Shown one piece after another: positions 1-9,159 of a stretch of DNA of 64,000 nucleotides. Position 1 is the first letter of the stretch. Each line of letters starts with the position of its first letter. The position numbers and the translations under genes were made by a program. Origin of the DNA: Anaerobranca californiensis DSM 14826. Lineage in GTDB: Bacteria; Bacillota; Proteinivoracia; Proteinivoracales; Proteinivoracaceae. A model generated the notes under the pieces. That model had not been told where the DNA came from. It saw only the letters and a list, made by a program, of their open reading frames with translations, and ran no database searches. The stretch covers positions 32,345 to 96,344 of the forward strand of contig NZ_FRAI01000009.1 in NCBI RefSeq assembly GCF_900142275.1, read 5' to 3'.

Positions 1-426
1 GTAGTAGCGGGATATATTCATTGTGGATTATTAAGGAAAGATAAAATACCTACAAAACAACAATTGATGTCATTGGCTTATTATGACTCTCAACAAAACC
101 TTGACCACGGCATATTACAATATATCGGCATTGATGAACAGGGTAATGAAATTTATTCTGTAGGATTAAAAAGTGAAAGGCAATTTAGTGAAAAATGTTT
201 AGAAAATATAGCAGTCATCATGGGAATAGATACTGATAGCTATATTTTTGTAGATACAATAAGTAAAGTTAACTGGTATATGCGGATAGGTGGTTTTTTA
301 TCAAGGGCTTTAGGTTTGACAATAATTGGCCGCCCTTTGGTTATTTATGGTACCCAAAGGGCTTTTTTTGATATCTGTCAATTGGTAGAGGAAATTTGTG
401 AAAAATTGAGAGGAGAAAAAAAATGA
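1..426 (+). CDS. DUF3189 family protein, 5'-truncated by the window edge
   Basis: The reading frame is open from base 1, so the true start lies upstream of the window; the internal ATG at 64 is not convincing as a start. The visible C-terminal 141 residues parallel the complete gene that follows: both share a G-(N)EIY-VG segment, a 'YIFVDTISKVNW / YLFVNALERIDW' segment and a 'GGFLS(R/K)AL' segment. That pairing supports DUF3189, a clostridial family of unknown function. The stop overlaps the start of the next gene by 4 bases (ATGA), so the two are translationally coupled paralogues. I infer no biochemical role. Confidence 0.7.
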   Translation, partial: VVAGYIHCGLLRKDKIPTKQQLMSLAYYDSQQNLDHGILQYIGIDEQGNEIYSVGLKSERQFSEKCLENIAVIMGIDTDSYIFVDTISKVNWYMRIGGFLSRALGLTIIGRPLVIYGTQRAFFDICQLVEEICEKLRGEKK

Positions 427-890
427 AAATATTTTATTATTGTTATGGTGGAGCCCATTCTTCAGTAATTGCCGCTGCCCTCCATTTAGAAAAAATTTCT
501 TATCCTTTAAATTATCAAGAGATCTTAGACTTTCCCTATTTTGATGGAAATAACCCTAAAGGGAAAGGTTTGCCAATTTTTTTAGGTAAAGATATTAAAG
601 GAAACGAAATTTACTTTGTTGGGTATGGTAAAAATAAAGAAATGATAGTAAAATTATTAAAGAGCTTCTTAAAAATTCACGGAATAAAGGATGAAGAATA
701 CTTGTTTGTCAATGCCCTAGAGAGAATAGATTGGCGGGTGAAACTGGGGGGATTTTTATCAAAGGCTTTAAATTTTAAAAAAATAGGTTCTAGATTTACT
801 GCTTTAGGGATTGTTTTATCTGGACCACAAATAAAAAAGACAGTAGAAAAAGTCAAAAATTTATCAGACCATGAGCTAAACCTTGACTAA
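423..890 (+). CDS. DUF3189 family protein
   Basis: This 155-residue protein starts at an ATG preceded by GAGAGGAGAAAAAA, a good ribosome binding site inside the end of the upstream paralogue. It begins MKIFYYCYGGAHSSVIAAALHL, an alternating strand-helix start with a conserved GGAHSS loop, typical of DUF3189 as I recall it. It has no signal peptide and no membrane segment, so it is probably cytosolic. The function is unknown. It is a tandem duplicate of the truncated gene before it and lies just upstream of der, in the same orientation but 90 bases away. Confidence 0.75.
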   Translation: MKIFYYCYGGAHSSVIAAALHLEKISYPLNYQEILDFPYFDGNNPKGKGLPIFLGKDIKGNEIYFVGYGKNKEMIVKLLKSFLKIHGIKDEEYLFVNALERIDWRVKLGGFLSKALNFKKIGSRFTALGIVLSGPQIKKTVEKVKNLSDHELNLD

Positions 891-980
891 AGTACAGTTT
901 AAGGTTAGTATTAATAGGAGGTCATAATTTAAAACATAATTTTCCAAAAGAGAGAATATAGTAGATAGGGGGAATAAAAA

Positions 981-2300
981 ATGGCACTACCAATAGTAGC
1001 AATAGTTGGAAGACCTAATGTAGGTAAATCAACATTATTCAATAGAATTATTGGACAACGTTTAGCCATTGTAGAAGATCAACCGGGAGCAACTAGGGAC
1101 AGGTTGTATAGTAAAGGTGAGTGGTTAAATAAAGAATTTATGCTGATAGATACTGGTGGTATGACCTTTGATGAAAGGGATGTCTTAGCTGCTAGTGTAA
1201 CTAAGCAAGCCCAATTAGCTGTAGATGAAAGTGATGTAATAATATTTACTGTTGATGGTAGAACTGGTATTACAACAGAAGATATGCAAATAACAGAAAT
1301 TTTGCGAAAAACTCAAAAACCTGTGATAGTTGCAGTAAATAAAATAGAAGAATTTAAGAAACAAGAAGGGGATTTTTATGAATTCTATTCATTAGGCTTT
1401 GAAGAAATGGTGGCTATCTCTGCAGCTAATGGTTTTGGCATTGGAGATTTATTAGATAAAGTTATCGAAAATTTTACCGAAGAAGGGGAAGATAAAGAAG
1501 GAGATGCTTTAAAAATTACCTTTATTGGCAGACCTAATGTAGGTAAATCATCTTTGGTAAATAAATTATTAGGTTCTGAAAGGGTAATAGTTAGTGATAT
1601 TCCTGGAACTACTAGAGATGCCATAGATACTAAACTGGAAGTAGAGGGGGAAACCTTTATTTTAGTAGATACAGCAGGGTTAAGAAGAAAAAGTAAAGTA
1701 GAAGAAAGCATTGAATATTACAGTGTACTAAGAACAATAAAAGCTATTGAAAGAAGTGATGTGGCTATCTTAGTTATAGATGCTACTACGGGGGTTACGG
1801 AACAAGATAAGCGTATAGCAGGATTTGCCCATGAAGGTGGAAAAGGTGTAATTATAATGGTAAACAAATGGGATTTAATTGAAAAGGACAACTATACAGT
1901 AAAAGAATTTACCAGAGAAATCCGTCGAGAGTTAAGCTTTATGGACTATGCACCGATAATCTTTGTATCTGCTTTGACAGGTCAACGGATAAATAAGATA
2001 ATTCCTTTAGTAAAAGAAGTTGCTGAACAAAATGCTTTACGTATTCCTACAAGTTTAGTAAATGATGTAATTTTTGAGAGTATAGCAATTACGCCACCTC
2101 CTACTGATAGGGGTAAACAACTTAAAATTAATTATGTCAGCCAAGTTTCTACTAAACCACCGACCTTTGTCTTTTTTGTCAATGATAAAGAATTGATGCA
2201 TTTTTCTTATTTAAGGTTTTTAGAAAATCAATTACGGAATGCCTTTGGCTTTCAAGGAACGCCTATTCGCTTAATTGTTAGAAATAAAAATGAAGAATAG
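981..2300 (+). CDS. der: Ribosome-associated GTPase Der (EngA)
   Basis: The 439-residue protein has two tandem GTPase domains, the signature of Der. Each opens with a GRPNVGKS P-loop (about residues 10 and 183), and DTGG/DTAG switch II motifs and NKxE/NKWD specificity motifs follow. The C-terminal KH-like domain ends in GTPIRLIVRNK, as in the family. Der acts in maturation of the 50S ribosomal subunit. The start ATG follows a GATAGGGGG ribosome binding site. The gene leads a der-plsY-gpsA-spoIVA block, an order I recall as common in Firmicutes. Confidence 0.97.
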   Translation: MALPIVAIVGRPNVGKSTLFNRIIGQRLAIVEDQPGATRDRLYSKGEWLNKEFMLIDTGGMTFDERDVLAASVTKQAQLAVDESDVIIFTVDGRTGITTEDMQITEILRKTQKPVIVAVNKIEEFKKQEGDFYEFYSLGFEEMVAISAANGFGIGDLLDKVIENFTEEGEDKEGDALKITFIGRPNVGKSSLVNKLLGSERVIVSDIPGTTRDAIDTKLEVEGETFILVDTAGLRRKSKVEESIEYYSVLRTIKAIERSDVAILVIDATTGVTEQDKRIAGFAHEGGKGVIIMVNKWDLIEKDNYTVKEFTREIRRELSFMDYAPIIFVSALTGQRINKIIPLVKEVAEQNALRIPTSLVNDVIFESIAITPPPTDRGKQLKINYVSQVSTKPPTFVFFVNDKELMHFSYLRFLENQLRNAFGFQGTPIRLIVRNKNEE

Positions 2301-2310
2301 AGGTGAAATT

Positions 2311-2904
2311 GTGAGTTATTTCTGGTTAATAGTGCCTTATCTCTTGGGGTCCGTATCATTTAGCTACATAGCGGGAAGAATTTTTGGTGGGATTGACATT
2401 AGGACAGTAGGTAGTGGCAATGCCGGTGCCACTAATGTCTACAGGAATTTGGGACTAAAACCATTCCTCTTTGCTTCTTTTTTTGACATACTAAAGGGCT
2501 TGGTAGCAGTAATTTTAACTAAAAGTTTATTTCCAGAAAATGAAATTTTAATTATCCTTTCAGCAGTAGCTGTTATCATTGGACACAATTGGCCGATATT
2601 CTTTGGTTTTAAAGGAGGTAAAGGGATAGCTTCTACCATTGGAGTTGTTATTGGTCTTCATCCTTTATCTGCTTTAATAGTTATTGTTACAATGGCACTT
2701 ATTGTATATATTACTAGATATGTTTCACTAGGTTCTTTAATATCAACCCTTTTATTACCGATCCTTTTTTATTTATTTATGGGCGATAAAGTATATTATA
2801 TTATCTTCGCCCTTGTTCTAACTGTAATGGCTTGGTATCGCCATAGAAGTAATATTAAAAGGTTGTTAAATGGTACTGAGTCAAAGTTAGGTCAAAAAAG
2901 GTAG
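2311..2904 (+). CDS. plsY: Glycerol-3-phosphate acyltransferase PlsY
   Basis: PlsY is a membrane enzyme that transfers the acyl group of acyl-phosphate to glycerol 3-phosphate, the first step of phospholipid synthesis. The protein has several membrane helices and the family motifs GSGNAGATNVYR, FGFKGGKGIAST and a late WYRHRSNIKRL segment. The frame is open further upstream into der, but I place the start at GTG 2311. It is preceded by AGAGGTGA at proper spacing and gives MSYFWLIVPYLLGSVSF, a normal PlsY N-terminus of 197 residues in total. It lies 10 bases after der and 12 bases before gpsA, so the three are probably co-transcribed. Confidence 0.95.
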   Translation: MSYFWLIVPYLLGSVSFSYIAGRIFGGIDIRTVGSGNAGATNVYRNLGLKPFLFASFFDILKGLVAVILTKSLFPENEILIILSAVAVIIGHNWPIFFGFKGGKGIASTIGVVIGLHPLSALIVIVTMALIVYITRYVSLGSLISTLLLPILFYLFMGDKVYYIIFALVLTVMAWYRHRSNIKRLLNGTESKLGQKR

Positions 2905-2916
2905 GAGTGATATAAA

Positions 2917-3945
2917 ATGAAAAAGGTAACGGTATTAGGTGCTGGAGGTTGGGGCACAGCCCTTGCCAATGTTTTAGGTAAAAAGGGATTTACAGTATAT
3001 TTATGGGTTAGAAGAAGAGAATTATGTGAAGAATTGATAAAATTTAGGGAAAACATTAAATATCTTCCAGGTGTTTTAATTACTGCTAATGTACATTGTA
3101 CAACGGATTTAGAAGAAGCAGTAAAGGATACTAACTTAGTAACGGTAGCAACACCTTCATCGGTAATGAGGGAAATGATAAAGAAAATTTCACCTTATAT
3201 TACCCCTAAAACACCGGTGGTTTCCGCTGCCAAAGGCTTTGAAAAAACAACTCTACTTAGGATGTCCCAAATTATCAAAGAAGAGCTAGGTGAAGAACAT
3301 CCTGTAGCAGTTCTATCTGGTCCTAACCACGCTGAAGAGGTGGGAAGGGATATTCCCACAGCTACCGTTGTAGCATCTGAGAAAAGGGCTATTGCAGAAT
3401 ATGTTCAAGATATTTATATGAGCCCTAAATTTAGAGTATATACTAATCCCGATGTGGTAGGAGTAGAAATAGGGGGGGCTTTAAAAAATATCATAGCTTT
3501 AGGTGCAGGTATTACCGATGGGTTAGGATATGGTGACAACTCAAAGGCTGCCCTCCTAACTAGGGGACTTACTGAAATAGCAAGGCTTGGTACCGCTATG
3601 GGCGGAGATACCATGACCTTTGCCGGTTTAGCAGGGGTCGGAGATTTAGTGGCTACCTGTACCAGTAAACACAGTAGAAATTGGAATTGTGGCTATCAAT
3701 TAGGTAAAGGTAAAACTTTAGAAACTATTTTAAAAGAAACAAATAAAGTGGTAGAGGGAGTAAAGGCAGCGGAAGTTGTTCAAGCTTTAGCAGATAAATA
3801 CGATATCGAAATGCCCATCTCCCGAGAAATATATAAAGTCCTTTATGAAAATAAAGATCCCAAAGAAGCAGTGGTAGATCTTATGCTTCGCAGTAAAACC
3901 CATGAAATGGAAGAGGTTGTAATCAGAAGTAGAGATAATTGGTAA
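2917..3945 (+). CDS. gpsA: NAD(P)H-dependent glycerol-3-phosphate dehydrogenase
   Basis: The enzyme reduces dihydroxyacetone phosphate to sn-glycerol 3-phosphate, which is the substrate of PlsY encoded just upstream. The 342 residues begin with a Rossmann motif, VLGAGGWGTALA. They contain the family motifs SAAKGFE, LSGPNHAEEV and GGALKNIIALGAGI (which holds the catalytic lysine), and GVGDLVATCTSKHSRN. The length is normal. The start follows GGTAGGAGTGAT. A hairpin with a T-run directly after the stop probably ends the der-plsY-gpsA unit. Confidence 0.97.
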   Translation: MKKVTVLGAGGWGTALANVLGKKGFTVYLWVRRRELCEELIKFRENIKYLPGVLITANVHCTTDLEEAVKDTNLVTVATPSSVMREMIKKISPYITPKTPVVSAAKGFEKTTLLRMSQIIKEELGEEHPVAVLSGPNHAEEVGRDIPTATVVASEKRAIAEYVQDIYMSPKFRVYTNPDVVGVEIGGALKNIIALGAGITDGLGYGDNSKAALLTRGLTEIARLGTAMGGDTMTFAGLAGVGDLVATCTSKHSRNWNCGYQLGKGKTLETILKETNKVVEGVKAAEVVQALADKYDIEMPISREIYKVLYENKDPKEAVVDLMLRSKTHEMEEVVIRSRDNW

Positions 3946-3946
3946 A

Positions 3947-3974
3947 GAGCTGAATTTTTTCAGTTCTTTTTTTT
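3947..3974 (+). terminator. Rho-independent terminator after gpsA
   Basis: The sequence GAGCTGAA-TTTT-TTCAGTTC forms an 8-bp stem with one G-T pair, followed by eight T residues. It begins two bases after the gpsA stop. Confidence 0.8.
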
Positions 3975-4064
3975 TACAATGGTGAATATATTAAAGTGGA
4001 ATAAATTTGACAAAAAAGGAGTGAAAGAAAATAAAAGTAAATAATATAAGAAGAAAAAAAGGTT

Positions 4065-4093
4065 GTAATATTAACAAAAGAAAAGCATATATA
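4065..4093 (+). promoter_or_regulatory. Candidate sigma-E-type sporulation promoter upstream of spoIVA
   Basis: GTAATATT fits the sigma-E -35 consensus GKMATATT. It is followed after 13 bases by CATATATA, a partial match to the CATACANT -10 box. In Bacillus, spoIVA is transcribed by sigma-E, so the position, about 50 bases before the start codon, makes sense. The -10 match is imperfect and the region is generally AT-rich. Confidence 0.45.
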
Positions 4094-4143
4094 TACAGTA
4101 AAAAGTATGTTCATATTTTGTATTTTTAAGGGAGGGAAAGACC

Positions 4144-5622
4144 TTGGCAGAATTTGATCTTTACAAAGATATCGTAGAAAGAACCGGTGGAGATATATAT
4201 CTAGGGGTAGTAGGACCGGTACGTACTGGAAAATCAACTTTTATCAAAAAATTTATGGAACTATTGGTAATACCAAACATTGAAAATGAGCATGAGAAAA
4301 ACAGAGCAAAAGATGAATTACCTCAAAGTAGTGGTGGAAGGACAATAATGACCACTGAACCTAAGTTTATTCCGGAAAAAGCTGTAACTATAAAAATACG
4401 GGATAACTTAAAAATGAATGTTAAAGTAGTAGATTGTGTAGGCTATACTGTAAGCAGGGCTTTAGGTTACTCTGATGAAAGGGGAGAGAGATTAGTAACT
4501 ACCCCTTGGTTTGAAGAAGAAATACCGTTCCAACAAGCTGCAGAGTATGGTACAAAAAAAGTTATTACAGATCACTCTACCATCGGGATAGTAATAACTA
4601 CCGATGGCAGTGTAACTGACCTTGATAGAAGTGACTATATAGAAGCTGAAGAAAGGGTTGTTAAAGAATTACTACAAATTGGGAAACCCTTTGTAATGAT
4701 TTTAAATACCGCTGATCCCAATTCCGACTATGCTATGACAATTAGGGCAGAATTAGAGAAAAAATACGGTGTCCCAGTATTGCCAATAAATATCGCTAAA
4801 TTATCGGTACATGATATTAATACAATTTTAGAAGAAGCATTGTATGAGTTCCCAATCGTGGAAGTTAAAATTCAACTACCTAAATGGATTGAAGTTTTAG
4901 AAGGTGACCATTGGCTAAAAGACAAATTTGACGCTTTAGTAAGAGGACTTGTAAATAAACTAGAAAAAGTTAGGGATTTAGACCCTATCACAGAGGAAAT
5001 ATCCCTTCATGAACACGTTGATAGAGTGACTTTAGATGATGTTAACTTAGGAAAAGGGGAAGCTCGAATTGTTATTGAATGTCCTGACGAATTGTTCTAT
5101 AAAGTGACATCAGAGAAAACCGGTCTTGAATTAACTGGTCCGGAAGATCTACTTCAACAGTTACAAGAACTAGTGAAAATCAAAAAAGAATATAGCTATA
5201 TCAAAGATGCTTTAGAAGAAGCTAAGGCTACTGGTTATGGAGTTGTTCCACCACTATTAGAAGAAATGACTTTAGATCAGCCAGAAATCATCAGACATGG
5301 AAGCCGGTTTGGTGTTAAATTACGGGCTAGTGCACCATCCATCCATATGATAAGGGTAGATGTGGAATCAGAATATGCCCCTATTGTAGGTAGTGAAAAA
5401 CAAAGTGAAGACCTAGCCAATTATATTATTGAGGAGTTTGAAGATAATCCAGATAAAATTTGGGAATCCCATATCTTTGGTAAATCCCTTTATGACTTAG
5501 TTAAAGATGGTATCCAAAATAAACTTAACAATATGCCGCCAAGTGCTAGGGAAAAATTACAAGAAACCCTTGAAAAAATCATCAATGAAGGAAGCGGTGG
5601 CTTAATAGCAATAATTTTATAA
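4144..5622 (+). CDS. spoIVA: Stage IV sporulation protein A (coat morphogenetic ATPase)
   Basis: SpoIVA is a cytoskeletal-like ATPase that polymerises on the forespore membrane and forms the platform for the spore coat. The 492 residues match the family length. The N-terminal third holds the P-loop GPVRTGKSTF (residues 24-33) and the segments SSGGRTIMTTEPKF and VKVVDCVGYTV that follow it in this family. The C-terminus ends GGLIAIIL, the conserved membrane-targeting tail. The start is TTG at 4144, preceded by GGGAGGGAAAGACC; no ATG lies closer. Transcription is probably separate from gpsA, since a terminator and a possible sporulation promoter lie between them. Confidence 0.97.
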   Translation: MAEFDLYKDIVERTGGDIYLGVVGPVRTGKSTFIKKFMELLVIPNIENEHEKNRAKDELPQSSGGRTIMTTEPKFIPEKAVTIKIRDNLKMNVKVVDCVGYTVSRALGYSDERGERLVTTPWFEEEIPFQQAAEYGTKKVITDHSTIGIVITTDGSVTDLDRSDYIEAEERVVKELLQIGKPFVMILNTADPNSDYAMTIRAELEKKYGVPVLPINIAKLSVHDINTILEEALYEFPIVEVKIQLPKWIEVLEGDHWLKDKFDALVRGLVNKLEKVRDLDPITEEISLHEHVDRVTLDDVNLGKGEARIVIECPDELFYKVTSEKTGLELTGPEDLLQQLQELVKIKKEYSYIKDALEEAKATGYGVVPPLLEEMTLDQPEIIRHGSRFGVKLRASAPSIHMIRVDVESEYAPIVGSEKQSEDLANYIIEEFEDNPDKIWESHIFGKSLYDLVKDGIQNKLNNMPPSAREKLQETLEKIINEGSGGLIAIIL

Positions 5623-5623
5623 A

Positions 5624-5653
5624 AAAAAAAGCCCTATGATAAGGGCTTTTTTT
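5624..5653 (+). terminator. Rho-independent terminator after spoIVA
   Basis: AAAAAAGCCCT-ATGATA-AGGGCTTTTTTT is a perfect stem with a T-run, immediately downstream of the stop codon. Confidence 0.9.
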
Positions 5654-5683
5654 GTATTCACCTAGTTAAATCACAAAAAAATA

Positions 5684-5712
5684 TTGACAAATACAAAGGA
5701 ATTGTGTAATAT
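5684..5712 (+). promoter_or_regulatory. Sigma-A promoter for tRNA-Pro(GGG)
   Basis: A perfect -35 box TTGACA is followed by a 17-base spacer and TAATAT as -10. The -10 box ends 23 bases before the tRNA. Confidence 0.75.
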
Positions 5713-5735
5713 AATTAATGTTCTAAGTTTGGTGT

Positions 5736-5812
5736 CGGACTGTGGCGCAGCTTGGTAGCGCACTACGCTGGGGGTGTAGGGGTCGCAGGTTCAAATCCTG
5801 TCAGTCCGACCA
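5736..5812 (+). tRNA. tRNA-Pro (anticodon GGG)
   Basis: The 77 bases include an encoded CCA. The acceptor stem CGGACTG/CAGTCCG is perfect, and the T-loop reads GGTTCAAATCC. The anticodon loop CTGGGGG gives GGG. It is monocistronic, with its own promoter and terminator. A second proline tRNA (TGG) lies in the cluster at 14.5 kb. Confidence 0.95.
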
Positions 5813-5842
5813 TTAAATTAAATTCAATATTAATAACTGTTG

Positions 5843-5867
5843 AACCCTTGATTTCAAGGGTTTTTTT
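5843..5867 (+). terminator. Rho-independent terminator after tRNA-Pro
   Basis: AACCCTTGA-TT-TCAAGGGTT followed by a run of T residues ends the tRNA-Pro transcript. Confidence 0.85.
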
Positions 5868-5874
5868 GTGTTTT

Positions 5875-5905
5875 GGGGGAAGTGTTCTTATGAGACACTT
5901 CCCCC
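5875..5905 (-). terminator. Strong hairpin overlapping the stop codon of the ABC exporter operon
   Basis: GGGGGAAGTGT and ACACTTCCCCC form a perfect 11-bp stem around a 9-base loop that contains the TAA stop (5888-5890) of the minus-strand gene. There is no T-run on the minus strand, so this is not a textbook terminator. It may act as a 3'-end stabiliser or block opposing transcription. Confidence 0.5.
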
Positions 5906-7501
5906 TGCTATTGAAATAACCCGATCATAAGATTCTTTTGTATCATTAAAAAGGATATGACTTACATTAATCACAGTGATGTTTTCTAAAGCTAATAAAG
6001 TTTTTTCAATTTCCTTTGCTACTTTTTCATCAAGGCTAGCAAATGCTTCATCTAAAAAGATAATATCCTTATTAGCAAGAAGGCTTCTAGCAATAGCTAT
6101 TCTGCTTTTTTCGCCACCGGAAATATTTTTACCGTTATCGTAAATCATTGTATCTAATTTATTTGGCAATTCTTCTACAAACTGGGTAAGGCCTGCCCTT
6201 TGGATAGCTAAATTGATCTCTTCATCACTATAATCTTTATAAAGGGTCAAATTGTTTCTCAATGTATCTTCAAAGAGAAAAATTTGCTGCTCCACATTTG
6301 CAATAATATTGAAATAGCTCTCTTTAGTTATATCTTTTAAATCTAAATTATCAACAGTTATTACTCCTTTAGAAGGAAGAAAATATTTACGTAATAGTTT
6401 CAATAAAGTTGATTTTCCACCACCACTAGGGCCAACAATTAAGTATTTTCCACCTTTCTTAAATTTTAAGTTGATATTTTTTAAGATTAGTATGTCATCA
6501 TATCCAAAGGAAACATCCTTTAATTCTATTCCTTCATTAAAAGAAGTAAGTTCAATATTCTCCTCATATTGATTATTATTCTTAAGTATTTTTTCCATAT
6601 TTTCAAAGAGGGATTTTACGGAAAAGATTTTTGGAAGCCACTCCGATACTTGCATCAGAGGATGGATAATTTTTTCCATATTATTGATTATTAGAACAAC
6701 GCCACCTGTAGTCATACGACCCTTAATAGCCATAAAGACTACTACACCGGCAATACCGAAGAAAGAGAGATTTACAGTAAAGTTTTGGATTGCCAAGAAA
6801 AAAGTATATATTTTATCAATAATATAACCTTTATACTGAATATCTTTACTTTTGTTATAGAAATTTTCCTTAACTTTAGAACTAAGATTATTGGCTTTAA
6901 TTATTGAGAATGCTCCGAGAACTTCTTTAATATAGGAAGTATATCCTTCGAAAAGTTTAGACCTTTGAACTTGATGTCTTTGAAGAGGTTTACTCAAAAA
7001 CATTGTTAAAATAGTACTAAATAAAGTAATGAAAATCGCTAACAACAAGGCAAAGGGGCTGACAGAGTAAATAACGATTACTGCAACTAGGAAAGAGATA
7101 ACATTCATACAAATTTGGAATATCCCTTCAATATAATTATTTTCAATTATATTCATATCATTAGTCATCGCTGAAATATATAAACCATTATTATCCCTTT
7201 GAAATTCACTGATATTCTTTTTAAAAACCCTATCCATAAAGGTAAATTTAAGAGAGGACAGTGTTTTATATTTATACAAACCCTTTGCAAAGGATAAAGC
7301 GAGATTAATAGGTAACAACAAAATAGCTAATAAAACTAAAATTTTTGCTTCATTAAAAAATAGCATTTTATCTCCTGCCAATGCAGTATCAACGACCCTC
7401 ATCATATAAATCGATATAAATCCTTCAACAGTAGAAGAAGCAGCACCGATTAAAATAGCTAAAAACAAAAATGGCCATTTCCTTAATATTGATTTTTTCA
7501 T
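5888..7501 (-). CDS. ABC exporter subunit (fused membrane and ATPase domains), second of a pair
   Basis: The 537-residue half-transporter has about six membrane helices in the first 300 residues. A nucleotide-binding domain follows, with Walker A GPSGGGKST, signature ISGGEKSR, Walker B IIFLDEA and an H-loop histidine in NVSHIL. All catalytic residues are present. It overlaps the upstream partner gene by four bases (ATGA), so the two products are probably made together and form a heterodimer in the cytoplasmic membrane. No peptidase domain, precursor peptide or modification enzyme lies nearby, so the cargo (drug, lipid or peptide) cannot be told. Confidence 0.9.
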   Translation of the reverse strand: MKKSILRKWPFLFLAILIGAASSTVEGFISIYMMRVVDTALAGDKMLFFNEAKILVLLAILLLPINLALSFAKGLYKYKTLSSLKFTFMDRVFKKNISEFQRDNNGLYISAMTNDMNIIENNYIEGIFQICMNVISFLVAVIVIYSVSPFALLLAIFITLFSTILTMFLSKPLQRHQVQRSKLFEGYTSYIKEVLGAFSIIKANNLSSKVKENFYNKSKDIQYKGYIIDKIYTFFLAIQNFTVNLSFFGIAGVVVFMAIKGRMTTGGVVLIINNMEKIIHPLMQVSEWLPKIFSVKSLFENMEKILKNNNQYEENIELTSFNEGIELKDVSFGYDDILILKNINLKFKKGGKYLIVGPSGGGKSTLLKLLRKYFLPSKGVITVDNLDLKDITKESYFNIIANVEQQIFLFEDTLRNNLTLYKDYSDEEINLAIQRAGLTQFVEELPNKLDTMIYDNGKNISGGEKSRIAIARSLLANKDIIFLDEAFASLDEKVAKEIEKTLLALENITVINVSHILFNDTKESYDRVISIAGGSVS

Positions 7502-9159
7502 ACGGCAATTTCCCCCTGAAAATATTCTTCACCGGTATACTTATTGATTTTCCCATTGACTATTTCTAGTACATAGTCGTATTTTTCTGTTATTCCTTTA
7601 TAGTAGCGATGGGAAATAGCTATAACGGTACTATCTAAAGAAAGAATAGTATTCTCAATACTTCTTCCTAATTCTTCATTTAAACTGGAAGTACCTTCAT
7701 CGACAAACAAAATCTTTGAATCTTTAATAATCGCCCTTGCTATTGAGATTCGCTGTCTTTCACCACCGGACAAATTTTTGCCATTTTCTAAAATTGTTTC
7801 ATTTAAACCTAAGCCCTTTTTACTTATAACATCTTTTAAACCTGCGGCATCAATAGCTTTAAGAATTTTTTCTTCATCATACTCTTTATAAAGGGTAATA
7901 TTATTAATTATGGTATCCTCAAATAAGAAAACATCTTGATAGATAAAACCGACATTTTGGTTTAAACTATCTTCATTTATCTCTTTGTAATCGATACCAT
8001 CAACGGTGATTTTTCCTTGATAATCATCATAAATTTTAGAAAGCAATTTAATAAGGGTAGACTTACCAGCTCCACTAGCACCTTTAATTAAGTATTTTTT
8101 TCCTTTTTCGATGGTAAAACTCACACCCCGAAAAACATCTTTACCTTCATAACTAAAATATAAATCTTTAACTTCAATCTTTGATTGGAAGGAGAAATCT
8201 TTATCTCCTGCAGGGATTTGAACCATATCCTCATCTGACTTAGTTATTTTATTGTAAATATTGACTGAAGATTTGAGTTCATTCAACAATGGTAATAAAC
8301 GAACCATACTCCAAACGGAATTATTTGAAAGTTGAAACATAAATACCAGTCTAGTAAGGGACATATCAGAAGTATGGAGGTTTAACAAATACAATAATAT
8401 AGAGACAACTACTAAATGTCCCATTAAGTTACTAAGCCTAACTTGCCCTTCAGTAAAAACAGTATAATTGTATTTCTTTTTTTCTAAATTTTTAATTTTA
8501 AGTAGTGTTTTTTGTAGGAATTTATCTTCTATATTGTTTAATTTTAAGATTTCTAAGCCATTAAAGGTATTGGAAATATCAATTGAAAACTCTTCGTTAC
8601 TATTAGAAACCTCTTCTTGCAGTTCAACAGTTTTCTTCTCAAACAATTTAATAATCAAAAGTAAAAGTAGAGAAATAAATAGTATACCCATTGCAAACAA
8701 AAAGTCCATAAAGGCAAGGATGATTATTACAACAGCAAAAGTACCACCGGTATAAATAACATTTATTAATTTTAGGAAAAAATTGTTTTCAAAGATATTA
8801 ATATCATTGATTAAGTTAGATATATATGAGTCCTTTGATTTCATATTAAAGGTTTTATAGGATGACTTAATAATTTTATCAAAAGCCTTTTCTCTAACAT
8901 CTAACAAAGTATCCCGCATAAAAGAAATTCTCATAAAACGGGAGATAATATAAAGAACAGAACCTAATGTAATGGAACCTATGGATATAAGTACAACCTT
9001 AGTGAAGTGTTCTACAGTGGCAATTTCAATACTTCCTATCATCAAAGCTAAAGCAAAATTTATTATTAACTGATCTACAATTGGTATCATGCAAGCTAGA
9101 AGGTATAAAGCAAATCTAAATCTTCTCTTTAATAAAAGTTCCTTCACAATTCTCACCAT
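7498..9159 (-). CDS. ABC exporter subunit (fused membrane and ATPase domains), first of a pair
   Basis: This 553-residue half-transporter is the promoter-proximal gene of the two-gene minus-strand operon. It has about six membrane helices and then an ATPase domain with Walker A GASGAGKST, signature LSGGERQR, Walker B ILFVDEG and H-loop AISHRY. Like its partner it keeps the catalytic glutamate, so neither site looks degenerate, unlike many heterodimeric exporters. The start codon is ATG at 9159; the bases upstream are AT-rich and no strong ribosome binding site stands out. The substrate is unknown. An adjacent regulator, which often accompanies such pairs, is not seen. Confidence 0.9.
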   Translation of the reverse strand: MVRIVKELLLKRRFRFALYLLACMIPIVDQLIINFALALMIGSIEIATVEHFTKVVLISIGSITLGSVLYIISRFMRISFMRDTLLDVREKAFDKIIKSSYKTFNMKSKDSYISNLINDINIFENNFFLKLINVIYTGGTFAVVIIILAFMDFLFAMGILFISLLLLLIIKLFEKKTVELQEEVSNSNEEFSIDISNTFNGLEILKLNNIEDKFLQKTLLKIKNLEKKKYNYTVFTEGQVRLSNLMGHLVVVSILLYLLNLHTSDMSLTRLVFMFQLSNNSVWSMVRLLPLLNELKSSVNIYNKITKSDEDMVQIPAGDKDFSFQSKIEVKDLYFSYEGKDVFRGVSFTIEKGKKYLIKGASGAGKSTLIKLLSKIYDDYQGKITVDGIDYKEINEDSLNQNVGFIYQDVFLFEDTIINNITLYKEYDEEKILKAIDAAGLKDVISKKGLGLNETILENGKNLSGGERQRISIARAIIKDSKILFVDEGTSSLNEELGRSIENTILSLDSTVIAISHRYYKGITEKYDYVLEIVNGKINKYTGEEYFQGEIAV

